A stretch of DNA of 64,000 bases from SKVR01 sp964491395 (GTDB lineage Bacteria; Bacteroidota; Bacteroidia; Bacteroidales; UBA7960), in NCBI GenBank assembly GCA_964491395.1, contig CAZBGI010000010.1, positions 1 to 64,000 on the forward strand, read 5' to 3'. Made by a program: the position numbers and the translations under genes. This document shows, in pieces, positions 25,276 to 35,347 of this stretch. The notes under the pieces are model-generated. The model worked only from the letters and a program-made list of their open reading frames with translations, did no database searches and was not told where the DNA came from. The stretch's first letter is position 1, and every line of letters begins with the position of its first letter.

Positions 25276-25901
25276 ATGGCCGATATTTTTTGGTGCAAAA
25301 ATGCAAAAAAAAAGTGAATACTTTTGCTTTTTTTAGTTTAACAAGTTATATATCTAAATAAAAATATTTGTTTAGTATGGTTTCCGGGAATTGTTATTAT
25401 TCGAACTGAGGATAACTGTAAATGATTATTTTTCGTTCCATTTAAAACCTAAAAGACTGAAAAAACGCGACAATTCGACTGGTGCAACGATAAATAAATG
25501 GTACTTTTATCCTTAATTTGAAACAATTAATTCCTGGTTGATTTACAAGAAAAGAAAACGAGTAATTTTCTTTGTTAAATATTGGTAATTGCAGGGCTAT
25601 GCCTAAACATGAAGGTATAATTTTTGTATAAAAGTTTACATGAATCTCTTTGAGAAAAAGAACGATTGGCATTTTTAGCCTATTCTCTTAGGAATGAACT
25701 GCTGATATTATTGCAAACATACACATAAATTAGTTCCGTAGGAACGAAACAATTTAACGGGACAACACTGTTTAAGTTGTAATGGTTTTACAAAACTTGT
25801 ATGAGTCCCTGGCATTGAAAAAGATGGTTTTTTCAGGTTTTCTGAGAGCCGTTGCTTTTAAATATATTGAAATGATGAACCGATTATAAAAATCTGCTAT
25901 T
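25276..25901. other. Intergenic region with one repeat copy, no gene seen
   Basis: An AT-rich 626-bp spacer between divergent genes. It carries copy 2 of the CCGTAG-type repeat (25690-25770). The only ORFs are short ones within the repeat and AT-rich sequence. A TATATTGA stretch shortly before 25902 may be the promoter of the downstream gene. Confidence 0.5.
25690..25770. repeat. Degenerate CCGTAG-type intergenic repeat, copy 2
   Basis: A TTAGGAATGAAC box near 25689, TTCCGTAGGAACGAAAC (25734-25750), then CAATTTAACGGGACAACACTG ending at 25770. Order and spacing resemble copy 1 at 5353-5536 (CCGTAG box, TTAGGAAGGAG box, ACCGGACAATAATG box). TTCCGTAGGAA is itself near-palindromic. Confidence 0.45.
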
Positions 25902-28900
25902 ATGAATAACTCCGCAAACCTCCCCAAAGCAAAATCAGCAGTAAAAATACTGACCTTTTTTTCTGTTCTACTAGCCTTGTTTGTAACAGACATAAATTAT
26001 TCCTACGGGCAATATTTTGGGAGAAACAAACCCAGTTATGAAACCTTCGAATTCGAGGTGTATGAGTCTCCCCATTTTACCATTTATCATTATTTTGAGA
26101 ATGATTCGGTCATAAATGCACTTTCCAACCGGTTTGAGCATTGGTATACCCGGCATCAAATGCTTTTCAAAGACACTTTTGATACTCCTAGTCCTATTCT
26201 TATTTATCAAAATCATCCCGATTTTCAGCAAACTACTGCCGTAACGGGTAATATTGGACTGGGAACACAAGGGGTAACCGAAGCGATGAAAAACAGGGTT
26301 GTAATTCCGGTGCTGGAGTCTAATGCCCAAACAGACCATGTAATCGGGCACGAACTTGTACACGTTTTTCACTTCAGGGCCTTGTTTATCGATGATTCTT
26401 TGTCGTTAAATTCTCTGAGAAATCTTCCCTTGTGGCTGGTAGAAGGAATGGCCGAATATTTCTCCATAGGTAGTGTAGATGCTCATACTTCCATGGTTAT
26501 TCGAGATGCCATAAAGCAAGAAGATTTTCCCTCATTGCAAGATATGACCCGCGACTATTCCTACAATCCTTATCGATATGGCCATTCTTTTGTAGCTTTT
26601 GCCGGGCGCACCTGGGGCGATGATATTATTGCACCGCTGTTTAGAGAAACAGCCAAATTTGGGTATGAAAGAGCCATCGAAAGGGTTATTGGACTTAATG
26701 CCAACACCGTTTCTGATTTATGGAAGAGTGCCACCAGTTCTCATTATCAGCAATGGCTTGATGACACCTTAAAACATCAGGCCAAAGGGAAGGTGCTGGT
26801 TGATAGTAATAACGGTGGTGATTTAAATATTTCTCCCTCTCTGAGTCCTGATGGAGAACATATTGCTTTTTTTTCCGAACGGGATTTGTTTTCCCTGGAT
26901 CTTTTTCTGGCCAATGCAAAAACCGGAAAAATTATTCGCAAACTTTCCAGTTCAACCCGGAGCAGCGATATCGATGCATTTAACTTTTTTGAGTCAGTTG
27001 GTAGCTGGTCGCCGGAAGGAGATAAGTTTGTGCATGTGGCGGTAAAAAAAGGGAGGAACCAGCTGGTTATTGTTGATGTTAATCGGCCCCGGCGCACCAA
27101 CCATATTTCAGTGAAAGGAGTTCCTGCACTTAACAATCCCACATGGTCGCCCGATGGCAGGTATATTGTTTTTACAGGTATTGTAGATGGCATAGGTAAT
27201 CTGTATCAGCTTGATTTGGAAAATAATGAAGTAGAAATGTTAACCAACGACCAGTACTCATATATTCATCCCTCCTGGTCGCCCGATGGAAATTACCTGA
27301 CCTTTTCTACAGATAAGTTGCCTGAGAAATATAATAATGCAGACACGCTGAGCTATAGCTTTTACGTGGGTATTATGGATATGCAAAGTACAGATAGAAA
27401 TGTAAAAGTATTAGATGTTTTTCCTTCGGCAAAGAATGTAAACCCCATATTTGATGCAGAGCAAAAAACCATTTATTTTTTGAGTAACAGAGATGGTTTC
27501 CGCAATTTGTTTCAATACAACCTTGAAAACGGTAAAGTTTTTCAGCTTACCGATTATTATACGGGCATTAGCGGCATTACCCATCTGTCACCGGCGATTA
27601 CTGTTGCAAGGAATACCGGAGATGTGTCCTACAGTTATTACAATGATGGCAAGTACACGGTTTATAAAGCTACACCCCAGGATTTTTTGAAAGTAGAAGC
27701 AGACCCCTATGACATAAACATGGATGCTGCTACTTTGGCACCTTTATCCAGAAGTACGGAGCCTGTAGTAGATGAATTTTTAAGCAATGATACCAGCACA
27801 CCCGCATTCCCTAAAGATTCATTTGAGGTAAAGCCTTACAGACCTAAGTTTGGATTAACATTTATCGGAAGCAGTGGCGTAGGAGTAGCCACCAGCAGGT
27901 TTGGTACCGGTATGCAGGGAGGAGTATCCATGATGTTCAGCGATATAGTAGGAGATAATCAGCTCTTTTCTATGTTGTCGGTAAATGGTGAAATTTATGA
28001 TTTTGGCGGTCAGGTAGGATATGTCAACCAAAAACACAGGATTAACTGGGGAGGAAGTGTTTCGCATATTCCCTATCCGTTTGCCACATTAAGGTTGGAT
28101 GAGCAATTTGATGAGGATGGAAATCGTTTAACCGATATCCAATACATTATACAGCGTACCTTTGAAACGCAATTCGGGGCTTTTGCCATCTATCCATTAT
28201 CCACTACCCGTCGTATTGAGATGAGTGCAAGTCAGGCGTGGTATTATTTCAGGCAGGATATTTTTCATACGTATTATTTGAATGGATTTCCCTATGGGCA
28301 GGATCGTACCAAAGGAGATACACGTGATGGCTTTAACTTGCAAAGAGTGAGTATTGGGTATGTCGGAGACAATTCCTATTTTGGCATGGCTTCACCCATG
28401 GCAGGACACAGATACCGCTTCAGTACAGAGAAAATGTTTGGTGAGGTAGATATGTATAATGTTACTGCCGATTACCGCAAATATTGGTTTCGTAAGCCTT
28501 TAAGTGTGGCTTTCAGGGCTTCTCATTTTGGACGTTATGGTAAAAATGCAGAAAATAATCTTTTTTACCCTCTTTTCCTGGGATATCCTACTTATATGAG
28601 AGGATTTGATTATTCCTCTCTCGGTCAAATCAGTAATGATACTCCGGGAATTGAAAGTCAGGATGATTTTCAGAGATTTCTGGATAATATTCAGGGTTCC
28701 AGGATGTTATTGGGAGGATTAGAACTTAAGTTACCTTTCACTGGTCCCGAAAGACTCGCTCTTATTTCCAGTGGTTTTTTCTTTACTGAACTGGGTTGGT
28801 TTCTGGATGCCGGTATTGCCTGGAGAGAAGGACAGAAACTGGATTGGAATTTCACCAAGGATACTGATATCCAGCGTTACCCGGTCTTCAGTACAGGTCC

Positions 28901-29018
28901 CTCCCTGAGAATTAACCTTTTCGGTGCGCTTATCATTGAACCTTATTATGCCATACCCTTCACCCTTGACCAAAGATTTAAAGGAGTTTGGGGGCTGAGT
29001 TTCTGGCCGGGATGGTAA
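25902..29018 (+). CDS. Outer-membrane peptidase-like protein with TolB-like propeller and beta-barrel
   Basis: A 1038-residue exported protein. The signal peptide covers about 1-36 (LTFFSVLLALF). Residues about 50-270 are a gluzincin-like peptidase domain: HELVH at 150-154, and a second motif WLVEGMAEYFS whose Glu is near 181-185, as in the MA family. Residues about 280-600 hold PD40/WD40-like propeller repeats (LSPDGEHIAFFSERD, WSPDGRYIVFT, WSPDGNYLTFS). From about 660 the chain is a 16-strand-sized beta-barrel of surface-antigen type, ending in an aromatic residue (FWPGW). Such a three-part protein would sit in the outer membrane with its peptidase and propeller in the periplasm. Function and substrate unknown. 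Confidence 0.82.
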   Translation: MNNSANLPKAKSAVKILTFFSVLLALFVTDINYSYGQYFGRNKPSYETFEFEVYESPHFTIYHYFENDSVINALSNRFEHWYTRHQMLFKDTFDTPSPILIYQNHPDFQQTTAVTGNIGLGTQGVTEAMKNRVVIPVLESNAQTDHVIGHELVHVFHFRALFIDDSLSLNSLRNLPLWLVEGMAEYFSIGSVDAHTSMVIRDAIKQEDFPSLQDMTRDYSYNPYRYGHSFVAFAGRTWGDDIIAPLFRETAKFGYERAIERVIGLNANTVSDLWKSATSSHYQQWLDDTLKHQAKGKVLVDSNNGGDLNISPSLSPDGEHIAFFSERDLFSLDLFLANAKTGKIIRKLSSSTRSSDIDAFNFFESVGSWSPEGDKFVHVAVKKGRNQLVIVDVNRPRRTNHISVKGVPALNNPTWSPDGRYIVFTGIVDGIGNLYQLDLENNEVEMLTNDQYSYIHPSWSPDGNYLTFSTDKLPEKYNNADTLSYSFYVGIMDMQSTDRNVKVLDVFPSAKNVNPIFDAEQKTIYFLSNRDGFRNLFQYNLENGKVFQLTDYYTGISGITHLSPAITVARNTGDVSYSYYNDGKYTVYKATPQDFLKVEADPYDINMDAATLAPLSRSTEPVVDEFLSNDTSTPAFPKDSFEVKPYRPKFGLTFIGSSGVGVATSRFGTGMQGGVSMMFSDIVGDNQLFSMLSVNGEIYDFGGQVGYVNQKHRINWGGSVSHIPYPFATLRLDEQFDEDGNRLTDIQYIIQRTFETQFGAFAIYPLSTTRRIEMSASQAWYYFRQDIFHTYYLNGFPYGQDRTKGDTRDGFNLQRVSIGYVGDNSYFGMASPMAGHRYRFSTEKMFGEVDMYNVTADYRKYWFRKPLSVAFRASHFGRYGKNAENNLFYPLFLGYPTYMRGFDYSSLGQISNDTPGIESQDDFQRFLDNIQGSRMLLGGLELKLPFTGPERLALISSGFFFTELGWFLDAGIAWREGQKLDWNFTKDTDIQRYPVFSTGPSLRINLFGALIIEPYYAIPFTLDQRFKGVWGLSFWPGW

Positions 29019-29071
29019 AATGAATTGCTCCTGCTCAACATGGTAAAAATATCATTGAATTACCGGTTGGT

Positions 29072-29114
29072 AAAAAAAAAGATGCTGCAAGTCTTATACA
29101 GCATCTTTTTTTTT
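29072..29114. terminator. Bidirectional terminator between convergent genes
   Basis: AAAAAAAAAGATGCTG (29072-29087) pairs with CAGCATCTTTTTTTTT (29099-29114). It lies between the stop of the outer-membrane protein gene and that of the POT transporter gene and can end both. Confidence 0.85.
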
Positions 29115-29144
29115 GTTGGAAAAAGCTAAATGCAGGCAAGTGAT

Positions 29145-30677
29145 TTAGTGTTCACCATGCATAAGTTTTTTGATAAGGGGCGTAATAAGCAATGCAAGGA
29201 TAGCAGTGGCGATGGCTATCACACCAATAGAGGTGAATACGTTGGTGTAAGAAAGCAGCGTATTGAAGCTTGCAATACCTTTTTCGGCAACAATCTCAGG
29301 TGAAAGCCCAGTAACAGCTTCGGTGATTTTATCCAGAATACCTCCGTTGGCTTCCATGTCTTTGGTGGTGAATTTTGCAATGATACCTGCTATATACTGA
29401 GCAAATGACATTGACAGGAACCAAACACCCATCATGAAACTCACTACTTTGGCAGGCGACAAACGGGTAACAACTGACAACCCAATAGGGCTGATAAACA
29501 ACTCACCGGTAGTGATTAAGAAGTAACCTATGATAAGGAAAGAAAGGGGAACCATGCCTGTTTCTGAAGCAAAACGTGCACCTAAAGCAAAAATCAAAAA
29601 TCCAAGGCCTAACTGAGCAATGCCAAATGCAAATTTATAGGGTGTAAACGGATTGAGCTTCATATTGGCAAGCCATGTCCACAACATAGAAAACGGAATA
29701 GCCAGAAGGATGATAAACAGCGGGTTGATACTATTGGTCTGTTCTGCATTCATGAAAATCAAATCAACATTTCGGTCGGCAAACATGGTAATGGTGCTAC
29801 CAGCTTGCTCGAAAAACGCCCAGAATACCGTACTGAAAAATGCCAGGATAAAAATGGCAATGATTTTTTCTCGTTCTACGCGGCTAATCTCTAAGAAAGA
29901 TTTACCAACAATAAATACCACAAAAGCAAGAATGGCATACAGCAAGTAACCTGCAAAATGACTTTTGTATATCAAAAAGGTTAATACTGGAACAGAAAGG
30001 AAGGAAAGCAAAATTGACCAGAAGGAATTGGAAAAGCCAAAAGATATCTTTTCTCCCAGTCCGGTGACTGGTTTGGCGCCATTGTTTCCAAAAGTGCCGT
30101 TTTTTATGCCAACTTGAAATACAATAAGTCCGATTATCATGCCTACACCGGCAAGTCCGAAACCATAAACACGTCCATATAATTCAGCTACATATCCGCA
30201 AACCAGGGGAGAAATAAATGCACCTAAATTGATGCCCATATAAAAAATGGTAAACCCGGCATCTCTGCGGGGATCTCCCTGTTTGTACAAACCACCTACC
30301 ATAGAAGATATATTGGGCTTAAACAAACCATTTCCCGTAACAAGAAATCCTAAACCAAAATAAAAGAATAATTCTGTTCCCAATGCCATCATAAATAAAC
30401 CGATGGCCATCATGATACTTCCTGTAATAATTGCTTTTCGGTATCCTAAAAACCTGTCAGCAATCATACCCCCCACAACAGGTGTTGCATATACCAATGC
30501 CCCGAAAGCTGCATAAATTTCAAAACCTCTTATGTCTGCAGCATTCTCTCCCATGCTGACATAGAGTTCTTTAACAACATACAATACGAGCAAAGCCCGC
30601 ATTCCATAATAACTAAACCTTTCCCATAACTCGGCAAAGAAAAGATAGTAGAGTGCCTTAGGATGTCCTTGTTTCAT
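29145..30677 (-). CDS. POT/PTR family peptide:proton symporter
   Basis: A 510-residue protein with about 14 membrane helices. The opening segment FFAELWERFSYYGMRALLVLYV (shown in part) carries the ExxERF helix that links proton and peptide binding, and FYMGINLGAFISPLVCGYVAE (in part) is the second PTR signature. The family imports di- and tripeptides with protons. Upstream, on the minus strand, TATCTTTG (30765-30758) is a good -7 element. The gene fits a peptide-using organism with M13 and M29-like peptidases nearby. Confidence 0.93.
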   Translation of the reverse strand: MKQGHPKALYYLFFAELWERFSYYGMRALLVLYVVKELYVSMGENAADIRGFEIYAAFGALVYATPVVGGMIADRFLGYRKAIITGSIMMAIGLFMMALGTELFFYFGLGFLVTGNGLFKPNISSMVGGLYKQGDPRRDAGFTIFYMGINLGAFISPLVCGYVAELYGRVYGFGLAGVGMIIGLIVFQVGIKNGTFGNNGAKPVTGLGEKISFGFSNSFWSILLSFLSVPVLTFLIYKSHFAGYLLYAILAFVVFIVGKSFLEISRVEREKIIAIFILAFFSTVFWAFFEQAGSTITMFADRNVDLIFMNAEQTNSINPLFIILLAIPFSMLWTWLANMKLNPFTPYKFAFGIAQLGLGFLIFALGARFASETGMVPLSFLIIGYFLITTGELFISPIGLSVVTRLSPAKVVSFMMGVWFLSMSFAQYIAGIIAKFTTKDMEANGGILDKITEAVTGLSPEIVAEKGIASFNTLLSYTNVFTSIGVIAIATAILALLITPLIKKLMHGEH

Positions 30678-30817
30678 TTTAAGTAGTTTAAGTTGAATAA
30701 TTGTTTATTTGGTGAATTGTGTTATGATAATTTTTTTAATGGTGTTTCAAAACCTCGCAAAGATAAAAAAAACATGATAGTAAAGTAGGAGAAGGTGTGA
30801 TTGTGATAATTGTTTTT

Positions 30818-32953
30818 TCAAAACCTGATACGCATCTGGGCTTTAATCTCTGTTCTTGTATTGCCTTCTGTAAGATCCTGTCCGCTTCCGACTTCATGAC
30901 GGTTGGTATAAATAGTTTGAGCGAGTCTGGCCTGCAGATCAATATTCCTGTTGACCCTGTAGCGGGCTACAATATAGGCTCTGTGCCCTTTGTATGAATA
31001 AAAGGGGAAAGCGAATGCATACAAGACATCATTCTCGTAGGCATAGATACGGGCATCAAATCCATCGGTGTCGAAAATGGCATATCGTGCTGTGATGACC
31101 CACGGACTGGCAAAATTGCGGTAAGCAACATCCTGGTATATGAGAAAACCCTGCTGATGGTTGCTGCCATGACGAAAGTCAATCCATTCCAAACGGTTTT
31201 TAAAAGTAAAGGAGGGGGAAACAAGGTAACTGATATGCAGCCGTATGTTCTGCCGCATTACATCCTCCACATACCTGATAGTGGCAGGTTCGGGAGCGTT
31301 TAGAGGTTTGTTCTTTATCCGGTAGCGGGCATACATCTCGATTTCTCGTTCCGGCCTGTAATTAACCTGGGCCAGGTAATCATATCCACGCGAAGGGGTA
31401 TAGGTGCGGAATTTCATCCAGGGAAAGGAAAAATGATCGGCATACGCATTTATCGACCATTCTTTTGATAATCTTGATGTGATACCTATATACAGTCCGT
31501 TTTCATTGCTCACCCTTGTGTTCTCTGAAACAGCAACACTCAGCAGAGATTGATAATCGGGGGTGAATTTGCGATGCACCAGGCTCAGGCTCAATCGTGG
31601 ATCCAGGCTCATCATAACTCCGTTAAGCAAAGCGTAACCTCCGCTTTCACTGGTGGCAAACTCGCCGAAAATATTGAAATTCCGATAGATATAATTATAG
31701 TCTAACCCTGCTGCCCAGTTGGTTTGTTTGTTCAGATCAAACTGGTTATAAAAGGAAAGGTTGCGTTGGAATTCAGCACCCAGTTCCATGTAATAGCCGG
31801 TGACTCCTACCTGAAAATTTTGCCTTCTCCATGTCAGATTGGAACCCATGAATTTTTCCCGGACCGAGTTTTTGTTCTCCAGCTCCCGGGGAGTGCGGTG
31901 CAGGCCGGTTTGCTGTAAACTGGTAATAACAAGGGCTTGCTGGCTTATGGTATCTGTTTGCAGTACATTGGCATCCCTGTATTTGTTGGAGTAAAAAGCA
32001 GTTAATTCCAGGTCTCCCAGCCGGATGGTTGTCCCGGCACCACGCATAAAGTTGTTTTCATCTACCGAAGTGTATTGCCTTAATCCCAACCCGTTTTTCT
32101 TAACATTCACGGCTTCACTGCTTTTGCCAAATGCCAGTCCCGACCAAAGTGTGAGTCCTTGTCCGAATTGCACCTGGTAGTCGCCTATTGCAAAAGTTTT
32201 GATATTTCCAACATCCCGCAAATAAAAATGAGCGGAATAATAATCAAATCCCTGGGTTTGACTTCCCTGAAAAAACTCCTCCCCGGGATCTTTTTCCGCA
32301 GTAATGCCTATACTTATATTATTGTAATAGGTAAACCTGTATCTTGAGTAAAGTCTGAAGGGACTGCCCAGGTATCTCGCATTGGGATTGGCTTCTAATT
32401 CCCCGGGTTCCATGGACGAAAATCCTCTTTGTTCTTCCAACAACTGCTGGAAACGCAAAAAATACTGGTTGTTTCCTCTTTGAAGAATATCGCTTATTTT
32501 AAAAACCCTTCCCTCTACGGTCTCTTCTACCATCACATAAGGAGAGATCTGTTCAATAATTTCAGGAGTGAACCCATCAATGGTCTGCAATTCCATCAGA
32601 CTGATAAGATTGCCAAAACGCTGGCGATGCAAAATGAGGTTGTTGATTTGAATTTCAGAGAGGAAAAAAATCCGTCTTAAATCTTCTGCCGAGGCATCAT
32701 TCAAATTAATGGGCTGTTGCCGCAGCATTTCTAGCTCCTCAATAAGCTCGGAGGCATCTATCTCTTGCTCACTTTCTTCAATCAGAGATTCTATCCGTTG
32801 ATGAAACTCTTCCTCCTCAACAGGTTGTTCGGGGGGTGGTTCTTCTTCAGTATTCTGGGCATGCAAAGCGGTTACAGAGAAAATCAGCACCACAAGCGGC
32901 AGCCAACGCAGATTTTGCATGATTTTTCCGGGCTTTATACGCATTCTCAGCAT
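30818..32953 (-). CDS. Helix-hairpin-helix domain protein with predicted outer-membrane barrel
   Basis: A 711-residue exported protein. After the signal peptide (about 10-32) and an acidic stretch (EEEPPPEQPVEEEE), residues about 70-150 hold helix-hairpin-helix repeats of ComEA type (PINLNDASAEDLRRI, then FGNLISLMELQTIDGFTPEIIEQISPYV in part). From about 175 on, alternating polar/aromatic strands continue to the C-terminal phenylalanine, as in an outer-membrane barrel. HhH motifs usually bind the DNA backbone; here it would face the periplasm. Overlaps the upstream PorV-like gene by one base (TAATG), so they are coupled. Function unknown. Confidence 0.7.
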   Translation of the reverse strand: MLRMRIKPGKIMQNLRWLPLVVLIFSVTALHAQNTEEEPPPEQPVEEEEFHQRIESLIEESEQEIDASELIEELEMLRQQPINLNDASAEDLRRIFFLSEIQINNLILHRQRFGNLISLMELQTIDGFTPEIIEQISPYVMVEETVEGRVFKISDILQRGNNQYFLRFQQLLEEQRGFSSMEPGELEANPNARYLGSPFRLYSRYRFTYYNNISIGITAEKDPGEEFFQGSQTQGFDYYSAHFYLRDVGNIKTFAIGDYQVQFGQGLTLWSGLAFGKSSEAVNVKKNGLGLRQYTSVDENNFMRGAGTTIRLGDLELTAFYSNKYRDANVLQTDTISQQALVITSLQQTGLHRTPRELENKNSVREKFMGSNLTWRRQNFQVGVTGYYMELGAEFQRNLSFYNQFDLNKQTNWAAGLDYNYIYRNFNIFGEFATSESGGYALLNGVMMSLDPRLSLSLVHRKFTPDYQSLLSVAVSENTRVSNENGLYIGITSRLSKEWSINAYADHFSFPWMKFRTYTPSRGYDYLAQVNYRPEREIEMYARYRIKNKPLNAPEPATIRYVEDVMRQNIRLHISYLVSPSFTFKNRLEWIDFRHGSNHQQGFLIYQDVAYRNFASPWVITARYAIFDTDGFDARIYAYENDVLYAFAFPFYSYKGHRAYIVARYRVNRNIDLQARLAQTIYTNRHEVGSGQDLTEGNTRTEIKAQMRIRF

Positions 32954-33771
32954 TATTTGAAATTATAGATAAAACTAATTTGCGGAGAATAGCCTAAAAT
33001 ATGGTGATAGGAGGTGGCCAGGTCGATGTTGAGATTTCCCTGCTCCAGTCCGAAACCAAAAGCGTTGGTCATGGGGTTGGTCCCGATTCCTCCTCTCAGG
33101 TAAACAGGGTCGGTAATGTGGTATTCAATTCCGGCTTTCAACACAGGATCGAGGTTCACACTTTTTTCGGCCTCCAGAATAACCATTACCCTATCGGAAA
33201 ACTCATAGGCCAGCCCGGTTTTAAAAATGGTAGGAATTCTTTCATCGGCAAAATCGCTGATTCTGGCCCTGGTGGGATTGAAAAGATGGGCTCCGATGCT
33301 GAGTTGGGGTAAAATATGATAGATAACTCCCAGCTCGAAAGTTATGTTTCCTTTGTTTCCGTAATCTTCTCCAATTCCGGTATGATGGTAATTGAGCTGA
33401 AGCCCGGTGGATAACCTTTCACCGAATTCTCTTCCGTAAGCTATGCCCACCTTGGTTTCATTATACAGATCGAATCCGAAATAGGTAAAACTTACTCCAA
33501 ACACCCCTGAACGGGTAGGAAGCACAAAGGCACCTGCCCCAAAGCTAAGCTCTTCAACCAGAAACCGATTTTCAAAATACACTCCGGCAGCCATTTTTTC
33601 CAGCCTGGAAAGTCCGGCCTGGTTATGACTGATGGCCCAGAAATCATATAGTGTTACCGAGGCATTGCCCATACCGGCAGCTCTTCCTCCAAAAGGATAA
33701 TTGTCATTGGCGGCATGTGAATTGCATGCTGCGAGGAGGAAGAGAAGCGTAAGTGCAGAAATTTTTCTCAT
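32953..33771 (-). CDS. PorV/PorQ-like outer-membrane protein
   Basis: A 272-residue exported protein. The signal region LTLLFLLAACNSHAANDNYPFG contains a possible lipobox cysteine but also a normal cleavage site after SHA. PFGGRAAGMGNASVTLYDFWAISHNQAGLS (in part) is the N-terminal motif of PorV/PorQ-type proteins of the FadL/OmpP1 superfamily, and strand-like segments with terminal FIYNFK follow. In type IX secretion PorV shuttles cargo; whether this copy does is unknown. One-base overlap with the HhH-barrel gene suggests the two products work together. Confidence 0.65.
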   Translation of the reverse strand: MRKISALTLLFLLAACNSHAANDNYPFGGRAAGMGNASVTLYDFWAISHNQAGLSRLEKMAAGVYFENRFLVEELSFGAGAFVLPTRSGVFGVSFTYFGFDLYNETKVGIAYGREFGERLSTGLQLNYHHTGIGEDYGNKGNITFELGVIYHILPQLSIGAHLFNPTRARISDFADERIPTIFKTGLAYEFSDRVMVILEAEKSVNLDPVLKAGIEYHITDPVYLRGGIGTNPMTNAFGFGLEQGNLNIDLATSYHHILGYSPQISFIYNFK

Positions 33772-34020
33772 GTTCAGGATGTGTTGGTTTGCTGCAATTG
33801 CTATAATCCATGGGCCTTGGATGGTATTCTCCTGTTTCGAAAATTTGGTTGGGGTATCTATTGCAAGTTACAATATTTTTTTAAGTGTTTTAAGAACTTT
33901 TTTCATCGTTTCATGTTGAGCATCCATCCATGCCTTACAGTCCTGCATGAGTACCGACAGATACTTATGTAAATAGAAAAAATTTTTACCTTTGCCGGTA
34001 TTGACAATGCTGTAAAAAAT

Positions 34021-35181
34021 ATGAAAAATTACTTTTCCTCAAAAGATATTAAAATCGGTATATTGGGTGGCGGTCAACTGGGAAAAATGTTGTTGGATGT
34101 AGCCCGTCGGTATGATTTATTTACCCGTGTTCTCGACCCTTCGGCAGATGCTCCCTGTGCCATTGGTTGCAAGGAATTTGTTCAAGGTAGCTTCAATGAC
34201 TATGAAACGGTAATGGCGTTTGGTGCCGATTGTGACGTGTTGACCATAGAAATTGAAAGTGTAAACACACGGGCTTTAAAAGAACTACAGGCCCAAGGCA
34301 AAAAGGTGTTTCCTCAGCCCGAAATCGTGGAACTGATTCAAAATAAAGTGCTGCAAAAGCAGTTTTATGATGACCACCAGCTTCCTACAGCACCCTGGTT
34401 TGGTTTTAAGAACAAAACCGAAATGAAAAAGAAAATAGAGAAGCATTCTTTTCATCTGCCTTTCGTCTGGAAAGCAGCAACAGGAGGATACGACGGAAGA
34501 GGGGTAGTGGTGGTGAGAAATATGAAGGAACTGGAAGAAATTCCAGATGTCCCGGGGTTGATTGAAGAATTGGCTGCCATAGAACACGAGATTGCCTTGG
34601 TAGCAGCAAGAAACCAGGCTGGAGAAGTATCTTCTTTCCCACCCGTAGAAATGTCGTTTCATCCGGTGGCTAACCTGGTAGAGTATGTGTTTTGTCCTGC
34701 CCAATTATCGGATGCAAAACTTGAACAGGCTTCCCGCCTTGCTTTATCATTGGTTGATAAACTCGGCATCGTGGGAGTATTGGCCGTAGAGATGTTTGTC
34801 AACAAAGACGGGGAAATCTGGATCAATGAATGTGCCCCCAGGGTGCATAATAGCGGACACCTGACCATTGAGGCCTGCATTACCTCTCAGTTTGAGCAGC
34901 ACCTGCGAGCTATCCTGGACTTTCCACTGGGAAGTACAAAACAAATCAGACCCGCTGTAATGGTAAATCTTACCGGTGAGGATGGATTTACCGGCCCTGT
35001 GTATTATGAGGGAGCAGAAAAAATGCTGGCCACCCAAGGGGCTTATATGCATCTGTATGGCAAAACGGAAACCCGACCCTTTAGAAAAATGGGCCATGTA
35101 ACCCTTACCGCAGAAACACTTGAAATAGCCAGGGAAAACGCCCTGAAAGTAAAGGAGATAATGAAGGTTAAGAGCGTTTAA
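34021..35181 (+). CDS. purK: 5-(carboxyamino)imidazole ribonucleotide synthase
   Basis: A 386-residue ATP-grasp enzyme. It converts AIR, bicarbonate and ATP to N5-CAIR in purine synthesis. GILGGGQLGKMLL at 13-25 is the N-terminal nucleotide-fold glycine motif, ATGGYDGRGVVVV the ATP-grasp loop, and the acidic metal ligands occur in VEMFVNKDGEIWINECAPRVHNSGH (in part). Normal length. purE lies 166 bp downstream. A TACCTTTG -7 element (33987-33994) precedes it. Confidence 0.96.
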   Translation: MKNYFSSKDIKIGILGGGQLGKMLLDVARRYDLFTRVLDPSADAPCAIGCKEFVQGSFNDYETVMAFGADCDVLTIEIESVNTRALKELQAQGKKVFPQPEIVELIQNKVLQKQFYDDHQLPTAPWFGFKNKTEMKKKIEKHSFHLPFVWKAATGGYDGRGVVVVRNMKELEEIPDVPGLIEELAAIEHEIALVAARNQAGEVSSFPPVEMSFHPVANLVEYVFCPAQLSDAKLEQASRLALSLVDKLGIVGVLAVEMFVNKDGEIWINECAPRVHNSGHLTIEACITSQFEQHLRAILDFPLGSTKQIRPAVMVNLTGEDGFTGPVYYEGAEKMLATQGAYMHLYGKTETRPFRKMGHVTLTAETLEIARENALKVKEIMKVKSV

Positions 35182-35347
35182 TAGTTGATAGTAAATAGTT
35201 ACCAGGGGAAGCGCAATCAGCGCAATGGGTAGAGATGAGCGAACAGAAGCAAGAGATTCGTGACAAGAGAGTAGAGGCGAGAGAATAGAGAATAGTGAAA
35301 AGAAGAAAATAAAACATATCAAGTAACTCAATAACTAAAATGTAGGC
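35182..35347. other. purK-purE spacer with purine-rich repeats
   Basis: A 166-bp spacer with a direct repeat (gcgcaat twice near 35210) and a stretch of gaga/agaatag repeats (35265-35305). Similar gagaatag/gtgaaaag repeats occur at 36928-36966. It does not look coding. Confidence 0.4.

Noticed and set aside
34747..35331. 194-residue minus-strand ORF
   Set aside because: Antisense to the purK C-terminal half and its spacer; the purK frame is intact.
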